The translations under genes and the position numbers were made by a program. A DNA stretch of 64,000 nucleotides from Phycisphaerales bacterium. GTDB taxonomy: Bacteria; Planctomycetota; Phycisphaerae; Phycisphaerales; UBA1924. The DNA lies in the NCBI GenBank assembly GCA_023382935.1, contig JAHDXL010000006.1, positions 62,001-126,000 on the forward strand, in the 5' to 3' direction. Shown here piece by piece: positions 17,328-25,886 of the stretch; the first letter of the stretch is position 1, and every line of letters begins with the position of its first letter. The notes beneath the pieces were generated by a model, which worked only from the letters and a program-made list of their open reading frames with translations, ran no database searches and was not told the origin of the DNA.

Positions 17328-18668
17328 CTATCCCCTGAACTTCCGCACGCAGATGGTGTCGTTTTGTCCGCCGAAGCCGAAGGAGTTGGACAGGCAGACT
17401 TCCACTCCCCCGAGCGGGCGCACGTCGCGGGCCTGGTTGGGCACGTGATCGATGTCGCACTCGGGATCGGGCGTGTGGAGGTTGATCGTCGGCGGGAGCA
17501 TGCCGGTCTCGATGGCCTTGAGGCAGGTGATCAGTTCCACGGCGCCGGCGGCCTGGATGAGGTGCCCGAGCATGCTCTTGACCGAACTGAACGGCACCTC
17601 GGGGGCGAGCGGGCCGAAGGCGGTCTTGACTGCCTTGGTCTCGATGCCGTCGTTCTCCTGGGTGCCGGTGCCATGAGCGCTGATGTAGTGCACCGGCGGG
17701 CGGCCGGTTGCGTCGCGCTGCTGCGGGTCGATGCCGGCGTGGCGCAGGGCGCGGCGGATGGCGGCCACGGCACCGAGTCCGTCGGGCTGGATGTCGGTGA
17801 TACGGAAGGCGTCGGCGGTGGAGCCGAAACCGGCGACCTCGGCCAGGATGTGGGCGCCGCGTCGCTGCGCGTGTTCGAGTTCCTCGAGCACCACCATGCC
17901 CGCGCCCTCGCCCATGACAAAGCCGTCGCGGGTCTTGTCGAAGGGCCGGGCGGCCGTGGACGGATCGTCGCGCCGCGTGCTCATGGCGGTGAGGCGGATG
18001 AAGCCGGTCATGCCCAGTGGGTGAATCATCGAGTGCGAGCCGCCGGCGAGCATGAGGTCGGCGTCGCCGTGGCGGATGAGTTCAAAGGCTTCGCCGACGG
18101 CCTGGGTGCTGGCGGCGCAGGCGGTCATGCAGTTGAAGGCCGGACCGCGCAGTCCGAAGGCACGCGAGACGTACGAAAGGACGATGTGAGGCTCCTGCTC
18201 GAGTTCGCGCTTGGCGCTCATGCGCTGGTAGGCCGCCCTGGCCCAGGCTGAGCCGTTGACCTCGGTTCCGGTCCAGCCGGCGAGGTTGGCCGCGACGAAG
18301 TTGTCAAAGTCGAGGCTCCCCTCGCCCGAGCCCATGTAGAGCCCGAATCGGCGTGGGTCGATGCCGGCCAGCCCGTCGCCCGCCTGCCCGAGGCCGGCCT
18401 GTCGCATGGCGGCCGAGGCGGCGCCCAGCGCAAACTGAATGCCCAAGCCCGAGTCGAGATAGGGCCTGCTGCTCGGGCCCATCATGCGTTCGAGCGAGAA
18501 ATTGCTGACTTCGGCGGCGAAGTTGGTGGCAAAGGTGCCCGCGTCGTAGCGCTGCACCGGCCCGATGGCGCTGTCGCCTCGCAAGAGGCGCTGCCACACC
18601 GCGTCCAGGTCCATGCCCAGGGGTGTGACCCAGCCCGCGCCCGTGATGACGACTCGTCGTTCGCTCAT
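17328..18668 (-). CDS. fabF: Beta-ketoacyl-ACP synthase II (FabF-type), catalytically intact
   Basis: The enzyme condenses malonyl-ACP with acyl-ACP in fatty acid or polyketide elongation. All catalytic residues are present: Cys184 in NCMTACAASTQAVGEA, His332 in SAHGTGTQENDG, and Lys364 and His369 in SSVKSMLGHLIQ. The closing GFGGQNDTICVRKF is also typical. The start MSERRVVITGAGWVTPLG is normal and is preceded by a GGGGAG Shine-Dalgarno. It is the last gene of a three-gene operon, 12 bases after the GxxExxY gene and downstream of a degenerate ketosynthase. This suggests it acts as the active subunit of a KS heterodimer. No acyl carrier protein gene is nearby. Confidence 0.92.
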   Translation of the reverse strand: MSERRVVITGAGWVTPLGMDLDAVWQRLLRGDSAIGPVQRYDAGTFATNFAAEVSNFSLERMMGPSSRPYLDSGLGIQFALGAASAAMRQAGLGQAGDGLAGIDPRRFGLYMGSGEGSLDFDNFVAANLAGWTGTEVNGSAWARAAYQRMSAKRELEQEPHIVLSYVSRAFGLRGPAFNCMTACAASTQAVGEAFELIRHGDADLMLAGGSHSMIHPLGMTGFIRLTAMSTRRDDPSTAARPFDKTRDGFVMGEGAGMVVLEELEHAQRRGAHILAEVAGFGSTADAFRITDIQPDGLGAVAAIRRALRHAGIDPQQRDATGRPPVHYISAHGTGTQENDGIETKAVKTAFGPLAPEVPFSSVKSMLGHLIQAAGAVELITCLKAIETGMLPPTINLHTPDPECDIDHVPNQARDVRPLGGVEVCLSNSFGFGGQNDTICVRKFRG

Positions 18669-18680
18669 CGCTCCCCTTGC

Positions 18681-19277
18681 TCAGCCTTCGTCTTCGACCT
18701 CGTCATCGTCTTCGTACTCGTCGCCGTCTTCGTAGTCCTCGTCATCCTCGTATTCATCGTCGGTCTCGCCCTTGAGGGCGGCGAGTTTGTCGGGGTTGAG
18801 CACGCGGACCAGGCCGTCCTTGAGCCGGCGCTCGCCGAAGTTGATGACCAGCCCCAGTTCGAGGTCGGCGGCCCGCAACTGGGCCCGCAGTTCGGTTCGC
18901 TCGTGCGGGCGCACGTCGCGCTGCTCGGCCATGATCTTGATGAGGAAGCGGTCGCCGATGAACATGTCCACCCTGACCTTGCCGACGACTTCCTCCTCGA
19001 AGATCACGTCGAAGGGGTGGTCGATCTTGTAGGCGATTTCCTCGTGGTCCAGTTCGCTCTTGAGGGCATTGACGTAAATCTCGCGCGGATAGCCCGGTCC
19101 CAAGCCCTTATGCACCTCGATGGCGGCGCCGATCACGCGACGGCTCAGTTCGGTGAGTTTGGGGTCGAGGTCGGACAGCGGGGTGCCGCGATGCCCCCGG
19201 TCGCCCCCCCGGTCCCCGCGGTCTTGATGATGATCGCCTCGCCGGTGATGGCCGCGTCGATCAGAGTGTCCGTTCAT
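18681..19277 (-). CDS. GxxExxY family protein with charged tails
   Basis: The core at about residues 30-160 has AAIEVHKGLGPGYPREIYVN, then VRVDMFIGDRFLIKIMAEQ and LELGLVINFGERRLKDGLVR. This follows the GxxExxY family, which has a PDDEXK-nuclease-like fold and no settled function. The protein is longer than usual (198 versus about 125 residues). Its N-terminus is rich in His, Arg, Asp and Gly, and its C-terminus is a strongly acidic run (DDEYEDDEDYEDGDEYEDDD). AGGAG lies nine bases before the ATG at 19277, which fixes the start. It lies between two ketosynthase genes in one operon, an unusual partner set. Confidence 0.75.
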   Translation of the reverse strand: MNGHSDRRGHHRRGDHHQDRGDRGGDRGHRGTPLSDLDPKLTELSRRVIGAAIEVHKGLGPGYPREIYVNALKSELDHEEIAYKIDHPFDVIFEEEVVGKVRVDMFIGDRFLIKIMAEQRDVRPHERTELRAQLRAADLELGLVINFGERRLKDGLVRVLNPDKLAALKGETDDEYEDDEDYEDGDEYEDDDEVEDEG

Positions 19278-19319
19278 GTGAGAGTTCTCCTGTTGAAGTC
19301 CTAGTTGAGGTCCCGCCAC

Positions 19320-20675
19320 TCACGGGGCCGAGAGCACCAATGCCGCGTTCTGTCCTCCCAGCGCTGTGGTGCAGACCAGAACGTGTCGAAGAGAAGCCTT
19401 GCGAGCCGGCGCCGGCCCGGCGTCCAGTCCGGGCGCAGGCGTGCCGCGCTGGATGCGCGAAGGGATGGTCTGATGACGGAGCGCCATCGCCGCGGCCGCG
19501 GTCATCAGTCCGCCCTGCCCGGCCGAGCAGTTCCCGAGATTGGGCGCCAGCGTGATGATGGGAATGGAGGGCAGGCGCGACCCGAAGACCGCGTGCAGGG
19601 CCGCCCGTTCGCGCCGATCGCACGAGGGCACCCCCAGGCCCGTGGGCACGATGGCGTCGATGGCGCCGGGGTCGAGTCGCGCGTCGCGCAGGGCCGACTC
19701 GATCGCGTCCGCCAGCCCGCGTTCGATCTCCGGCTCGTCGGGCTCCCACACACCGGTGGGCAGCGGGCAGCCGGAGGTCTGGGCGGCCCCGAAGCCAGCG
19801 ATGCGCGCATAGGGAGTCACGCCGCGCCGTTGCGCGTGCGCGCGTTCTTCCACCAGCAGGACGGCGCCCGCCTCGCCGAGCAGGCCGCCCGACGAGTCGC
19901 AGTAGGGCATGAGCACGCGCGTGCCGTCCTGCGACTCGGTGTGGTGGGCCAGGCGTCCGGCTAGGTCCATGCGCAGCATGCCCATGTAGTTCAGTTTTGA
20001 CTCGGCCCCACCGCTGAAACAGGCGTCGGCGTCGTCGCGCTGGATGACGCGGGTGGATTCGCCCAGGCTGAGCAGCGCGCTGGCCTCGCCGCAGGTGATG
20101 GTGTTGCTCGGTCCCTCGGCCCCGTGCAGGATGGTCACATGGCAGGCGAGCATGTTGGGCAGGTACTTGAGAAGCCACAATGGGGGCAGGTGATTCATGC
20201 CGCCCGCGCCGACCCGCCCATCCGGGGCGGTCTCGGTGCCCCAGCGTTCAAGGCTAAACGAGCCGTCGGGGTTGGTCGAGGCCGCCAGGGCCCGGCTGAT
20301 TTCGTCGGTTTCGGCGGCGATCAACCCCGCCCCGATCTGGCAGCCCAGCCGATTGGGGGGCATGGTCGGGCTGGCACCCTCGTCGGCCCGGGTGGTCAGG
20401 CCGGCGTCCTTGACCGCCAAGGCGGCGGCGACCACCGCCAGTTCGATGTCCCGGGCCATCACCTTGGTCGCCTTGCGGTAACTCTTGGGCAGGAAATCGC
20501 GGACATTGAAGTCGACGGCCTGTCCGGCGAGTCGGCAGGGCATTCCGGAGGGGTCAAATCGTTGCAGCGGCCTGACACCGCTGCTACCTTCCACCAGAGC
20601 ATTCCAGAGATCGTCCTTGCCGACCCCCAGAGCGCTGACGGCGCCCAGCCCCGTGATGAGCACGTCCCGAGCCAT
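19320..20675 (-). CDS. Ketosynthase-fold protein lacking catalytic residues (chain-length-factor-like)
   Basis: The 451-residue product aligns along its whole length with FabF-type ketosynthases, but every catalytic position is changed when spaced against the neighbouring FabF. The nucleophile Cys is replaced by Glu197 (GPSNTITCGEASALLSLGE), the first His by Thr (IVPTGLGVPSCD), the Lys by Ala and the second His by Asn (LAPNLGNCSAGQGG). KS-beta/chain-length-factor subunits of type II polyketide synthases show the same kind of loss and act as the inactive half of a heterodimer. It heads the operon. TAGACT lies six bases before its ATG on the minus strand, without a Shine-Dalgarno. Confidence 0.8.
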   Translation of the reverse strand: MARDVLITGLGAVSALGVGKDDLWNALVEGSSGVRPLQRFDPSGMPCRLAGQAVDFNVRDFLPKSYRKATKVMARDIELAVVAAALAVKDAGLTTRADEGASPTMPPNRLGCQIGAGLIAAETDEISRALAASTNPDGSFSLERWGTETAPDGRVGAGGMNHLPPLWLLKYLPNMLACHVTILHGAEGPSNTITCGEASALLSLGESTRVIQRDDADACFSGGAESKLNYMGMLRMDLAGRLAHHTESQDGTRVLMPYCDSSGGLLGEAGAVLLVEERAHAQRRGVTPYARIAGFGAAQTSGCPLPTGVWEPDEPEIERGLADAIESALRDARLDPGAIDAIVPTGLGVPSCDRRERAALHAVFGSRLPSIPIITLAPNLGNCSAGQGGLMTAAAAMALRHQTIPSRIQRGTPAPGLDAGPAPARKASLRHVLVCTTALGGQNAALVLSAP

Positions 20676-20681
20676 GGGTCA

Positions 20682-20687
20682 AGTCTA
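20682..20687 (-). promoter_or_regulatory. TAGACT -10-like box before the ketosynthase operon
   Basis: On the minus strand TAGACT ends six bases before the ATG at 20675. No clear -35 box is seen. The position suggests a leaderless or near-leaderless transcript. Confidence 0.3.
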
Positions 20688-20769
20688 CGAGCCCCAACCC
20701 TCGCGCGACGCCCGGCCGGGCCGGGCATCGTCCAGAGCCACCCTTCGTTGTGCCGATGTTTCACCAAGC

Positions 20770-21291
20770 GTGTCAGAATCGCACGACACCCATGCGCGCC
20801 CATTGCTCGCTCCGCTCGACCCGGGGTGGCTATTTCTCCTGGCCGGGCTGGCGCTGCTGGCGGCGGCCGTGCTGATTCCCGCCCAGCAGGATCTGGCCGA
20901 TGCCCGCTGGCGCCGCGACGCGGCCCTGGCCCACGAGCAGAATCGCCTCGAGCGCCTGGCTCGCTATGAGGCGTATCTGGCCGCGATCGAACGCAACGAC
21001 CCGGCGCTGGTCTCGTCTCTGGCGGCTTCGCAACTGGGGCTGGTGACCAAGGGCGGCGAGCCGGTGGGCTCGTTCGCGCATCCCAACATGCTCGACGCAT
21101 CGGTATTCCGGCAACTGGAGCCTGGCGCCGTCACCGTGGCCTCGCCACCGACTTCCGACTCGATCCTGTCGCGCCTGGTCAGTGCACGCCGGACGCGGCT
21201 GTGGGTGATCGCCGGTGCGGCGGTGTGCGTGTTGATCGGCACCCTGCCGCACACAGCCTCTGCACGACGCCAGGCGCGGGACGAAACGTGA
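20770..21291 (+). CDS. Hypothetical two-segment membrane protein
   Basis: The 173-residue product, counted from GTG 20770, has a membrane segment near the N-terminus (GWLFLLAGLALLAAAVLIPA). A coiled-coil-like helical part follows (WRRDAALAHEQNRLERLARY), and a second membrane segment lies near the C-terminus (LWVIAGAAVCVLIGTLP). No family is recognised. Its stop overlaps the rnpA GTG start, so it heads the rnpA-yidD-tetR operon, where rpmH would stand in many bacteria. The start is uncertain because no Shine-Dalgarno is visible. Confidence 0.6.
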   Translation: MSESHDTHARPLLAPLDPGWLFLLAGLALLAAAVLIPAQQDLADARWRRDAALAHEQNRLERLARYEAYLAAIERNDPALVSSLAASQLGLVTKGGEPVGSFAHPNMLDASVFRQLEPGAVTVASPPTSDSILSRLVSARRTRLWVIAGAAVCVLIGTLPHTASARRQARDET

Positions 21292-21692
21292 GCGGGCCGG
21301 TTCGCCAGCACACCTATCGCCGGCGCCACCGGCTTCGCCTGGCGCGAGAATACGCCGCCGTTTCCAGGGCCCGCCTGAAGAAGGTCGAGCATCCGCTGGT
21401 GGTGCAGGCCCGTATCACCGATCAACCCGAGCCGCGGCTTGGTCTTTCGATCGGGCGTCGCGTGGGCAACGCGGTGGCGCGGAATGCGGTCAAGCGTCGT
21501 CTGCGCGAGGCGTTCCGGCTGATGAAGCAGGACATCCCCCGGCCTCCGGGGGGCGGAAACTACGATCTGGTCGTCAGCGCCTCGGCCCACGAGTTGCTTG
21601 GCACGGGCGAGTACCGGGCCCGGATCGAGCGGGCCTTGGCGGCGATTCACCGCGTGGCGGTCCGACGCGAGCAGGCCGATGAGGCAAACTGA
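21288..21692 (+). CDS. rnpA: Ribonuclease P protein component
   Basis: RnpA is the protein cofactor of the RNA enzyme that trims tRNA 5' ends. The 134-residue product carries the RNR signature as RRVGNAVARNAVKRRLREAF, preceded by PRLGLSIG, and ends in DLVVSASAHELLG and a C-terminal helix. The GTG start overlaps the previous stop codon (GTGA), and yidD starts inside the rnpA 3' end. The rnpA-yidD order is widespread in bacteria and supports both calls. Confidence 0.93.
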   Translation: MSGPVRQHTYRRRHRLRLAREYAAVSRARLKKVEHPLVVQARITDQPEPRLGLSIGRRVGNAVARNAVKRRLREAFRLMKQDIPRPPGGGNYDLVVSASAHELLGTGEYRARIERALAAIHRVAVRREQADEAN

Positions 21693-22059
21693 CACCATTC
21701 CAACGCCGACCCATCATCCCCCGGTGACATGGGCGGGACGTCTGGTCAGCCTCCCGTTCGTGGCGCTGATCTGGGCGTACCGATGCACGCTCTCACCGTT
21801 TCTCGGCGGTCAGTGCCGATTTCATCCGTCCTGTTCGCGTTATGCGCTGGAGGCATATCGCGTGCATGGGCCCGTGCTCGGCACGCGGCTGACGGTGCGG
21901 CGCGTGCTGCGGTGTCATCCTTTCAACCGGGGTGGGTACGACCCTGTTCCGGTGAATGAGCCCGCATTGGGCGGGGGCCTGCGAGGCGATACACTCGATG
22001 TTGCACGCTCCGGCGGCGACAGCGTCGATAAGGCGACCAGCGAAGGATCGATGGCATGA
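21679..22059 (+). CDS. yidD: Membrane protein insertion efficiency factor YidD
   Basis: The core YRCTLSPFLGGQCRFHPSCS, RYALEAYRVHG and RVLRCHPFNRGGYDPVP is diagnostic for YidD, a small amphipathic protein thought to aid YidC-dependent membrane insertion. The gene starts at ATG 21679, overlapping rnpA by 14 bases. At 126 residues it is longer than the usual 70-90 because of a C-terminal extension of about 30 polar residues. Its stop overlaps the tetR start (ATGA). A yidC gene does not follow in this window. Confidence 0.92.
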   Translation: MRQTDTIPTPTHHPPVTWAGRLVSLPFVALIWAYRCTLSPFLGGQCRFHPSCSRYALEAYRVHGPVLGTRLTVRRVLRCHPFNRGGYDPVPVNEPALGGGLRGDTLDVARSGGDSVDKATSEGSMA

Positions 22060-22670
22060 CCCGACTTCCCGCAGCCGCGCGACGAGAACAACTGCTCGAC
22101 TGCGCCGCCAACCTGTTTGCCGAGCAGGGGTACGCTCGCGCGACGACGGCGCAGTTGGCCAAGTCGGCGGGTGTCACCGAGCCGATTATTTACCGGCACT
22201 TCAAGAGCAAGCGCGACCTGTTCGTCGCCCTGATCGAGCGGACCGGGAGGCGGACGCTCGAACAGTGGGAGCGTGACCTCAAGGGATCGAGCGATCCGGC
22301 CGACCGGCTGAGGCGCCTGATCGGGGACAACCCGATGGTCTCGCCGGAGGGGCGCGACGCGTACCGGGTATTCCTGCAAGCCATCTCCGAGGTCGACGAC
22401 GAGAAGATCCAAGAGGCGATTGCTAGGCACATCGGCAGCGTGCACGCGTTTCTGACCGCTGAACTGCGCAAGGCCCAGGAGGCGCACAAGGTCACCACCA
22501 AGTACACGCCCGAAATGCTCGCGTGGCTGATGATCAACATCGGCATGGGCTACGGGGTTCTGTCGGCGATGCACATTCCCGGGCACGGGATTGACTCGGA
22601 GGGCGTGCATGTGCAGGACGTCCTGGCGCGGGTGCTCATCGGCAGGGCTGCCAGCGAGAACAAGGCCTAG
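22056..22670 (+). CDS. TetR/AcrR family transcriptional regulator
   Basis: The N-terminal helix-turn-helix is typical: REQLLDCAANLFAEQGYARA, TTAQLAKSAGVTEPIIYRHF and KSKRDLFVALIERT, at about residues 10-60. The C-terminal ligand-binding half is helical (EMLAWLMINIGMGYGVLSAM) and has no recognised inducer type. TetR proteins usually repress neighbouring or divergent genes when ligand-free. The start overlaps the yidD stop, so it is probably co-transcribed with rnpA and yidD. Its target is not evident. Confidence 0.9.
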   Translation: MTRLPAAARREQLLDCAANLFAEQGYARATTAQLAKSAGVTEPIIYRHFKSKRDLFVALIERTGRRTLEQWERDLKGSSDPADRLRRLIGDNPMVSPEGRDAYRVFLQAISEVDDEKIQEAIARHIGSVHAFLTAELRKAQEAHKVTTKYTPEMLAWLMINIGMGYGVLSAMHIPGHGIDSEGVHVQDVLARVLIGRAASENKA

Positions 22671-22715
22671 TTGTCTGGCGCCCGGGCGGGCCATTTGGCC
22701 CGGTACCATGTCGCG

Positions 22716-23870
22716 GTGATCTATCTGGACCACAACGCGACCACGCGCCCCACGCCGCAGGTCGTTGCCGAGGTGGCGCGGGCCTGTTCGGACCTGTGGG
22801 CCAATCCTTCCAGCGTGCATCGGGCCGGCCAGGCGGTGCGGGCGGCGGTGGAACTGGCGCGGGCGGAGGTGGCCGGCCTGATCGGGGCCAGGCCCCGCGA
22901 GATCACGTTCACGTCCGGTGGGACCGAGTCGATTCACCTGGCGCTGCGGGGGGTTCTGGAGCGGGCAAAGGCCCCCGTGCTGGTGACCACGCGCGTCGAG
23001 CACGCGGCGGTGCGCCAACTGGCCGAGCAACTGGAAAGGTCCGGCCGCGTCGAGGTGCGCTGGGCCGCGCTTGGGCCCGGCGGCGTGGTGGAGGTCGAGC
23101 GACTCGGGGCCCTGCTCGAGGGCGCCACGCTGGCCAGCGTGCAATGGGTCAACAACGAGACGGGCATCCTCCAGCCGGTCGAGGCCATCGCCGCAGCGTG
23201 CGCGGCCGCGGGCGTGCGGTTCCATTGCGACGCGACGCAGTGGGTCGGAAAGATGCCCACCGATGTAGGGTCGGGCTCACCTCGCTTCGATCTGATGAGT
23301 TTCTCGGCCCACAAGTTCCACGGCCCGAAGGGGGTCGGGATGCTCTGGGCCCGTCCGGGGGTGGGGCTTCGGGAGATCATGCCGGGATCGCAGGAACTGG
23401 GGCGGCGCGGGGGCACGGAGAACGTGCCGGGCATTCTCGGGGCCGGCGTGGCGGCTCGCCAAGCCAGGGAATGGCTGGCCGAGCCGGAGGCGCGGCAGAC
23501 CCTGGCGGATCGGCGCGACCGTTTCGAGGCCCTGGTGCGGGCGGCCTGCCCGGAGGCGGTGATCAACGGCGTCGAGGCCTCGTGCGGGCGGATCTGGACC
23601 ACCTCGAACATCGGCTTTCCGCGCCTCGAGGCCGAGGCATTGCTCTTCCTGCTCAGTGAACAGGGCTTGTGTGCCTCGGCGGGGGCGGCCTGCTCGTCGG
23701 GCTCGCTCGAGCCGAGCCCCGTGTTGCGGGCGATGGGCGTGCCCGACGCGGTGGCCCACGGGTCGGTGCGGTTCAGTTTGGGCCGGGAGACCACCGGGGC
23801 GGAGATCGACGCGGCGGCGGGCGTGGTGGGGTCGTGCGTGGCGCGCCTGGGGCGTCTGCGGGCGACTTGA
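22716..23870 (+). CDS. Cysteine desulfurase, IscS/NifS class
   Basis: The PLP enzyme takes sulfur from cysteine for Fe-S clusters and thiolated tRNA. The 384-residue product begins VIYLDHNATTRPTP from a GTG, as in the family. It has the PLP-binding lysine Lys200 in SFSAHKFHGPKGVGML and the sulfur-accepting Cys326 in SAGAACSSGS. GSQELGRRGGTENVPGILG is a further family motif. The GTG at 22716 is chosen over the upstream TTG because the first strand starts right there. TACCAT (22704-22709) ends six bases before it. No iscU or scaffold gene is adjacent. Confidence 0.93.
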   Translation: MIYLDHNATTRPTPQVVAEVARACSDLWANPSSVHRAGQAVRAAVELARAEVAGLIGARPREITFTSGGTESIHLALRGVLERAKAPVLVTTRVEHAAVRQLAEQLERSGRVEVRWAALGPGGVVEVERLGALLEGATLASVQWVNNETGILQPVEAIAAACAAAGVRFHCDATQWVGKMPTDVGSGSPRFDLMSFSAHKFHGPKGVGMLWARPGVGLREIMPGSQELGRRGGTENVPGILGAGVAARQAREWLAEPEARQTLADRRDRFEALVRAACPEAVINGVEASCGRIWTTSNIGFPRLEAEALLFLLSEQGLCASAGAACSSGSLEPSPVLRAMGVPDAVAHGSVRFSLGRETTGAEIDAAAGVVGSCVARLGRLRAT

Positions 23871-24200
23871 GAGCCGACGGGCGCGTCGCGGAGCGTCCGG
23901 GCGACGGGTCGGTCGCGGACGTGGACCGACGGGCGGCCCGGCGGGGGGGCACGCGGGCGCGTGTGGAAGGCCGGGGGCCGTATTTTGGGGATGGAAGGCG
24001 GTTCTTAGGGGCAGGAACGCGGACACTCCGCCGCGCCGCGTCGATGCTGGAAGGCGGGGGGTCGATGCAAAGCCGCAAAGTATCGATGATCCATCGCGCC
24101 GCATTGCCCGGGCCGAGCATGGTTGCCGCCCGCCACGGCACACCCGCCGGGGGCGCCAGCCTGGTTGGCGGACTCGGCCCGGGTGGTGTACGCTCCCCTC
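23871..24200. other. GC-rich gene-free spacer
   Basis: I see no supported gene in these 330 bases. Open frames through it have no start signal or recognisable protein. A short inverted repeat (CGCCA...TGGCG, 24154-24170) and the promoter-like pair at 24165-24194 are the only structures noted. Confidence 0.5.
24165..24194 (+). promoter_or_regulatory. Putative promoter of the DUF4190-like gene
   Basis: TTGGCG (24165-24170) and TACGCT (24189-24194) are 18 bases apart. The -10 box ends six bases before the ATG at 24201, so the transcript would begin almost at the start codon. No Shine-Dalgarno is present. Confidence 0.4.
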
Positions 24201-24956
24201 ATGAGCCAGTATCCGACCACGTCCTCCGGCTACGAGACCGAGATGATGAGCGAGCCGCCGCGGACCAGCGCGATGGCGGTCGTCTCGCTGGTGCTCAGCC
24301 TGGTGGGCTGCTGCCTGCCCATCGGCGTGCTGGGGGTGGTGGCCGGGCTGTTCAGCCTCGTCGGCATCGCGCGCTCGCAGGGGCGCGTGGGCGGCAAGGG
24401 GCTGGCCATCGCGGGCATCATCATCGGCGTGATCAACACGGCCATCTGGATCGGCGGGGCCATCGCGGTCACCAAGGGATACAAGGCCTACGTGGGCATG
24501 ACCAGCACCACGCTGACGGCGCTGGAGGCCGGGGACTACCAGACGGTGCGGAACCACTTGGACCAGGCGCTCTCGGTCAGCGACGAGCAGTTCGACGCCT
24601 TCGCCGACGCCTACCGCGCCGACCTGGGGTCATTCCAGGGCATGGCGCCCGGCGTGGTCGAGTTCGTGGCCGACTTTGCCGACCCGACGGTGGGCCCGAA
24701 GATGCAGAACTACCAGGGCCGGCAGAACATGATCCCCATCGCGGCGCGGTTTGCCCGCGGCAAGACGGTGGTTCTGTTCATGTTCGACCCGCAGGGGCAG
24801 GGTGGTGGCGCGGCCGGGCCGCTGTTCAACGACATCATCATCGTGCTGGGCAGCGGGGATGAACTCAGGCTGTCGGACTTCGCCGGCTCGGCGCCGCCGG
24901 TGGACCGTCCGGGCGGAGAAGCGCCCCCCTCCGGGCCGGATGATGCGGGCGGGTGA
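24201..24956 (+). CDS. DUF4190-like membrane protein
   Basis: The N-terminal part has two membrane segments separated by a short polar loop: MAVVSLVLSLVGCCLPIGVL through GVVAGLFSLVGIA, then GGKGLAIAGIIIGVINTAIW. This resembles DUF4190 proteins of unknown function. The C-terminal 170 residues lie outside the membrane: a helical part (LEAGDYQTVRNHLDQAL), a beta-rich part (KTVVLFMFDPQ) and a Pro-rich tail. It is followed three bases later by the ABC ATPase gene and is therefore likely co-transcribed with the lipid-transport pair. A functional link is inference. Confidence 0.7.
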   Translation: MSQYPTTSSGYETEMMSEPPRTSAMAVVSLVLSLVGCCLPIGVLGVVAGLFSLVGIARSQGRVGGKGLAIAGIIIGVINTAIWIGGAIAVTKGYKAYVGMTSTTLTALEAGDYQTVRNHLDQALSVSDEQFDAFADAYRADLGSFQGMAPGVVEFVADFADPTVGPKMQNYQGRQNMIPIAARFARGKTVVLFMFDPQGQGGGAAGPLFNDIIIVLGSGDELRLSDFAGSAPPVDRPGGEAPPSGPDDAGG

Positions 24957-24959
24957 GGT

Positions 24960-25859
24960 ATGCACGCCGCTTCCGACCAGCCTGTCATCCGCCTGAGCAA
25001 CATCGTCAAGCGCTTCGGCTCACAGACGGTGCTCGACGGGATCAACCTCGAAGTGGCCAAGGGGGAAACCATGGTCATCATGGGCGGCTCGGGCTCGGGC
25101 AAGAGCACCACGCTGCGGCTGATGATCGGGACGTTCCTTCCCGACGAGGGCGTGATCGAGATGTTCGGGCAGAACACCGGCGCGATGAACGAGGACGAGT
25201 TCAACGCGGTGCGCAAGCGCTTCGGTATCCTGTTTCAGTCCGGGGCGCTGTTCAACAGCATGACCGTCGCCGAGAACGTGGCCCTGCCGCTGCGCGAGCA
25301 CACCGACCTGGATCCTGAGATCATCGACATCACGGTGAAGATCAAGCTGGAACTGGTGGGCCTGCGCGAGCACGCCGACAAGTACCCGGCCCAACTGTCC
25401 GGGGGCATGAAAAAGCGGGCCGGGCTGGCCCGGGCCATGGCGCTGGACCCGGAGATCATCTTCTATGACGAGCCCAGCGCCGGGCTGGACCCAGTGACCA
25501 GCGCGCAGATCGACCAGTTGATCGTGAACCTCTCGCAGCAGTTGGGAGTGACCAGCGTGGTGGTCACGCACGAGATGGACTCGGCCTTCACCATCGCCGA
25601 CCGGATGGCGATGCTCGACCACGGGCGGATGCTGCGGGTGGAAAGCCGCGCCTGGTTCGAGGCCTTGCGCGACCTTTCCGACGCCGAGGCGGCCCGGCTG
25701 GACGAAGACTCGCGGCTGATCCGACAGTTTCTGCGGGGAGACGCCCAGGGCCCGATCACGGATCGGCGTTCGGACCTGGGATACGAGGAAGATCTGTTCG
25801 GCAAGACTGCCACGCACCTGCCGGCGGTGCCAAGCCTGGAGCCGACGCGCGGAGCCTAG
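24960..25859 (+). CDS. ABC transporter ATP-binding protein, MlaF/Mkl type
   Basis: The 299-residue ATPase has Walker A GGSGSGKSTTLRL, the signature LSGGMKKRAGLARAMALDPE and Walker B IIFYDEPSAGLDPV, with VVTHEMDSAFTIADRMAML after it. The KKRAGLARA signature variant and SAGLDPV are typical of ATPases that drive Mla/Mce lipid transport between membranes. A C-terminal extension of about 50 residues follows the ATPase core. It lies directly before the MlaD-like gene with a 27-base gap, so they should form one complex. The permease subunit (MlaE) normally next to them is absent here. Confidence 0.88.
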   Translation: MHAASDQPVIRLSNIVKRFGSQTVLDGINLEVAKGETMVIMGGSGSGKSTTLRLMIGTFLPDEGVIEMFGQNTGAMNEDEFNAVRKRFGILFQSGALFNSMTVAENVALPLREHTDLDPEIIDITVKIKLELVGLREHADKYPAQLSGGMKKRAGLARAMALDPEIIFYDEPSAGLDPVTSAQIDQLIVNLSQQLGVTSVVVTHEMDSAFTIADRMAMLDHGRMLRVESRAWFEALRDLSDAEAARLDEDSRLIRQFLRGDAQGPITDRRSDLGYEEDLFGKTATHLPAVPSLEPTRGA

Positions 25860-25886
25860 GCCCGCCTTGAGAGGAGCACGAAACCC

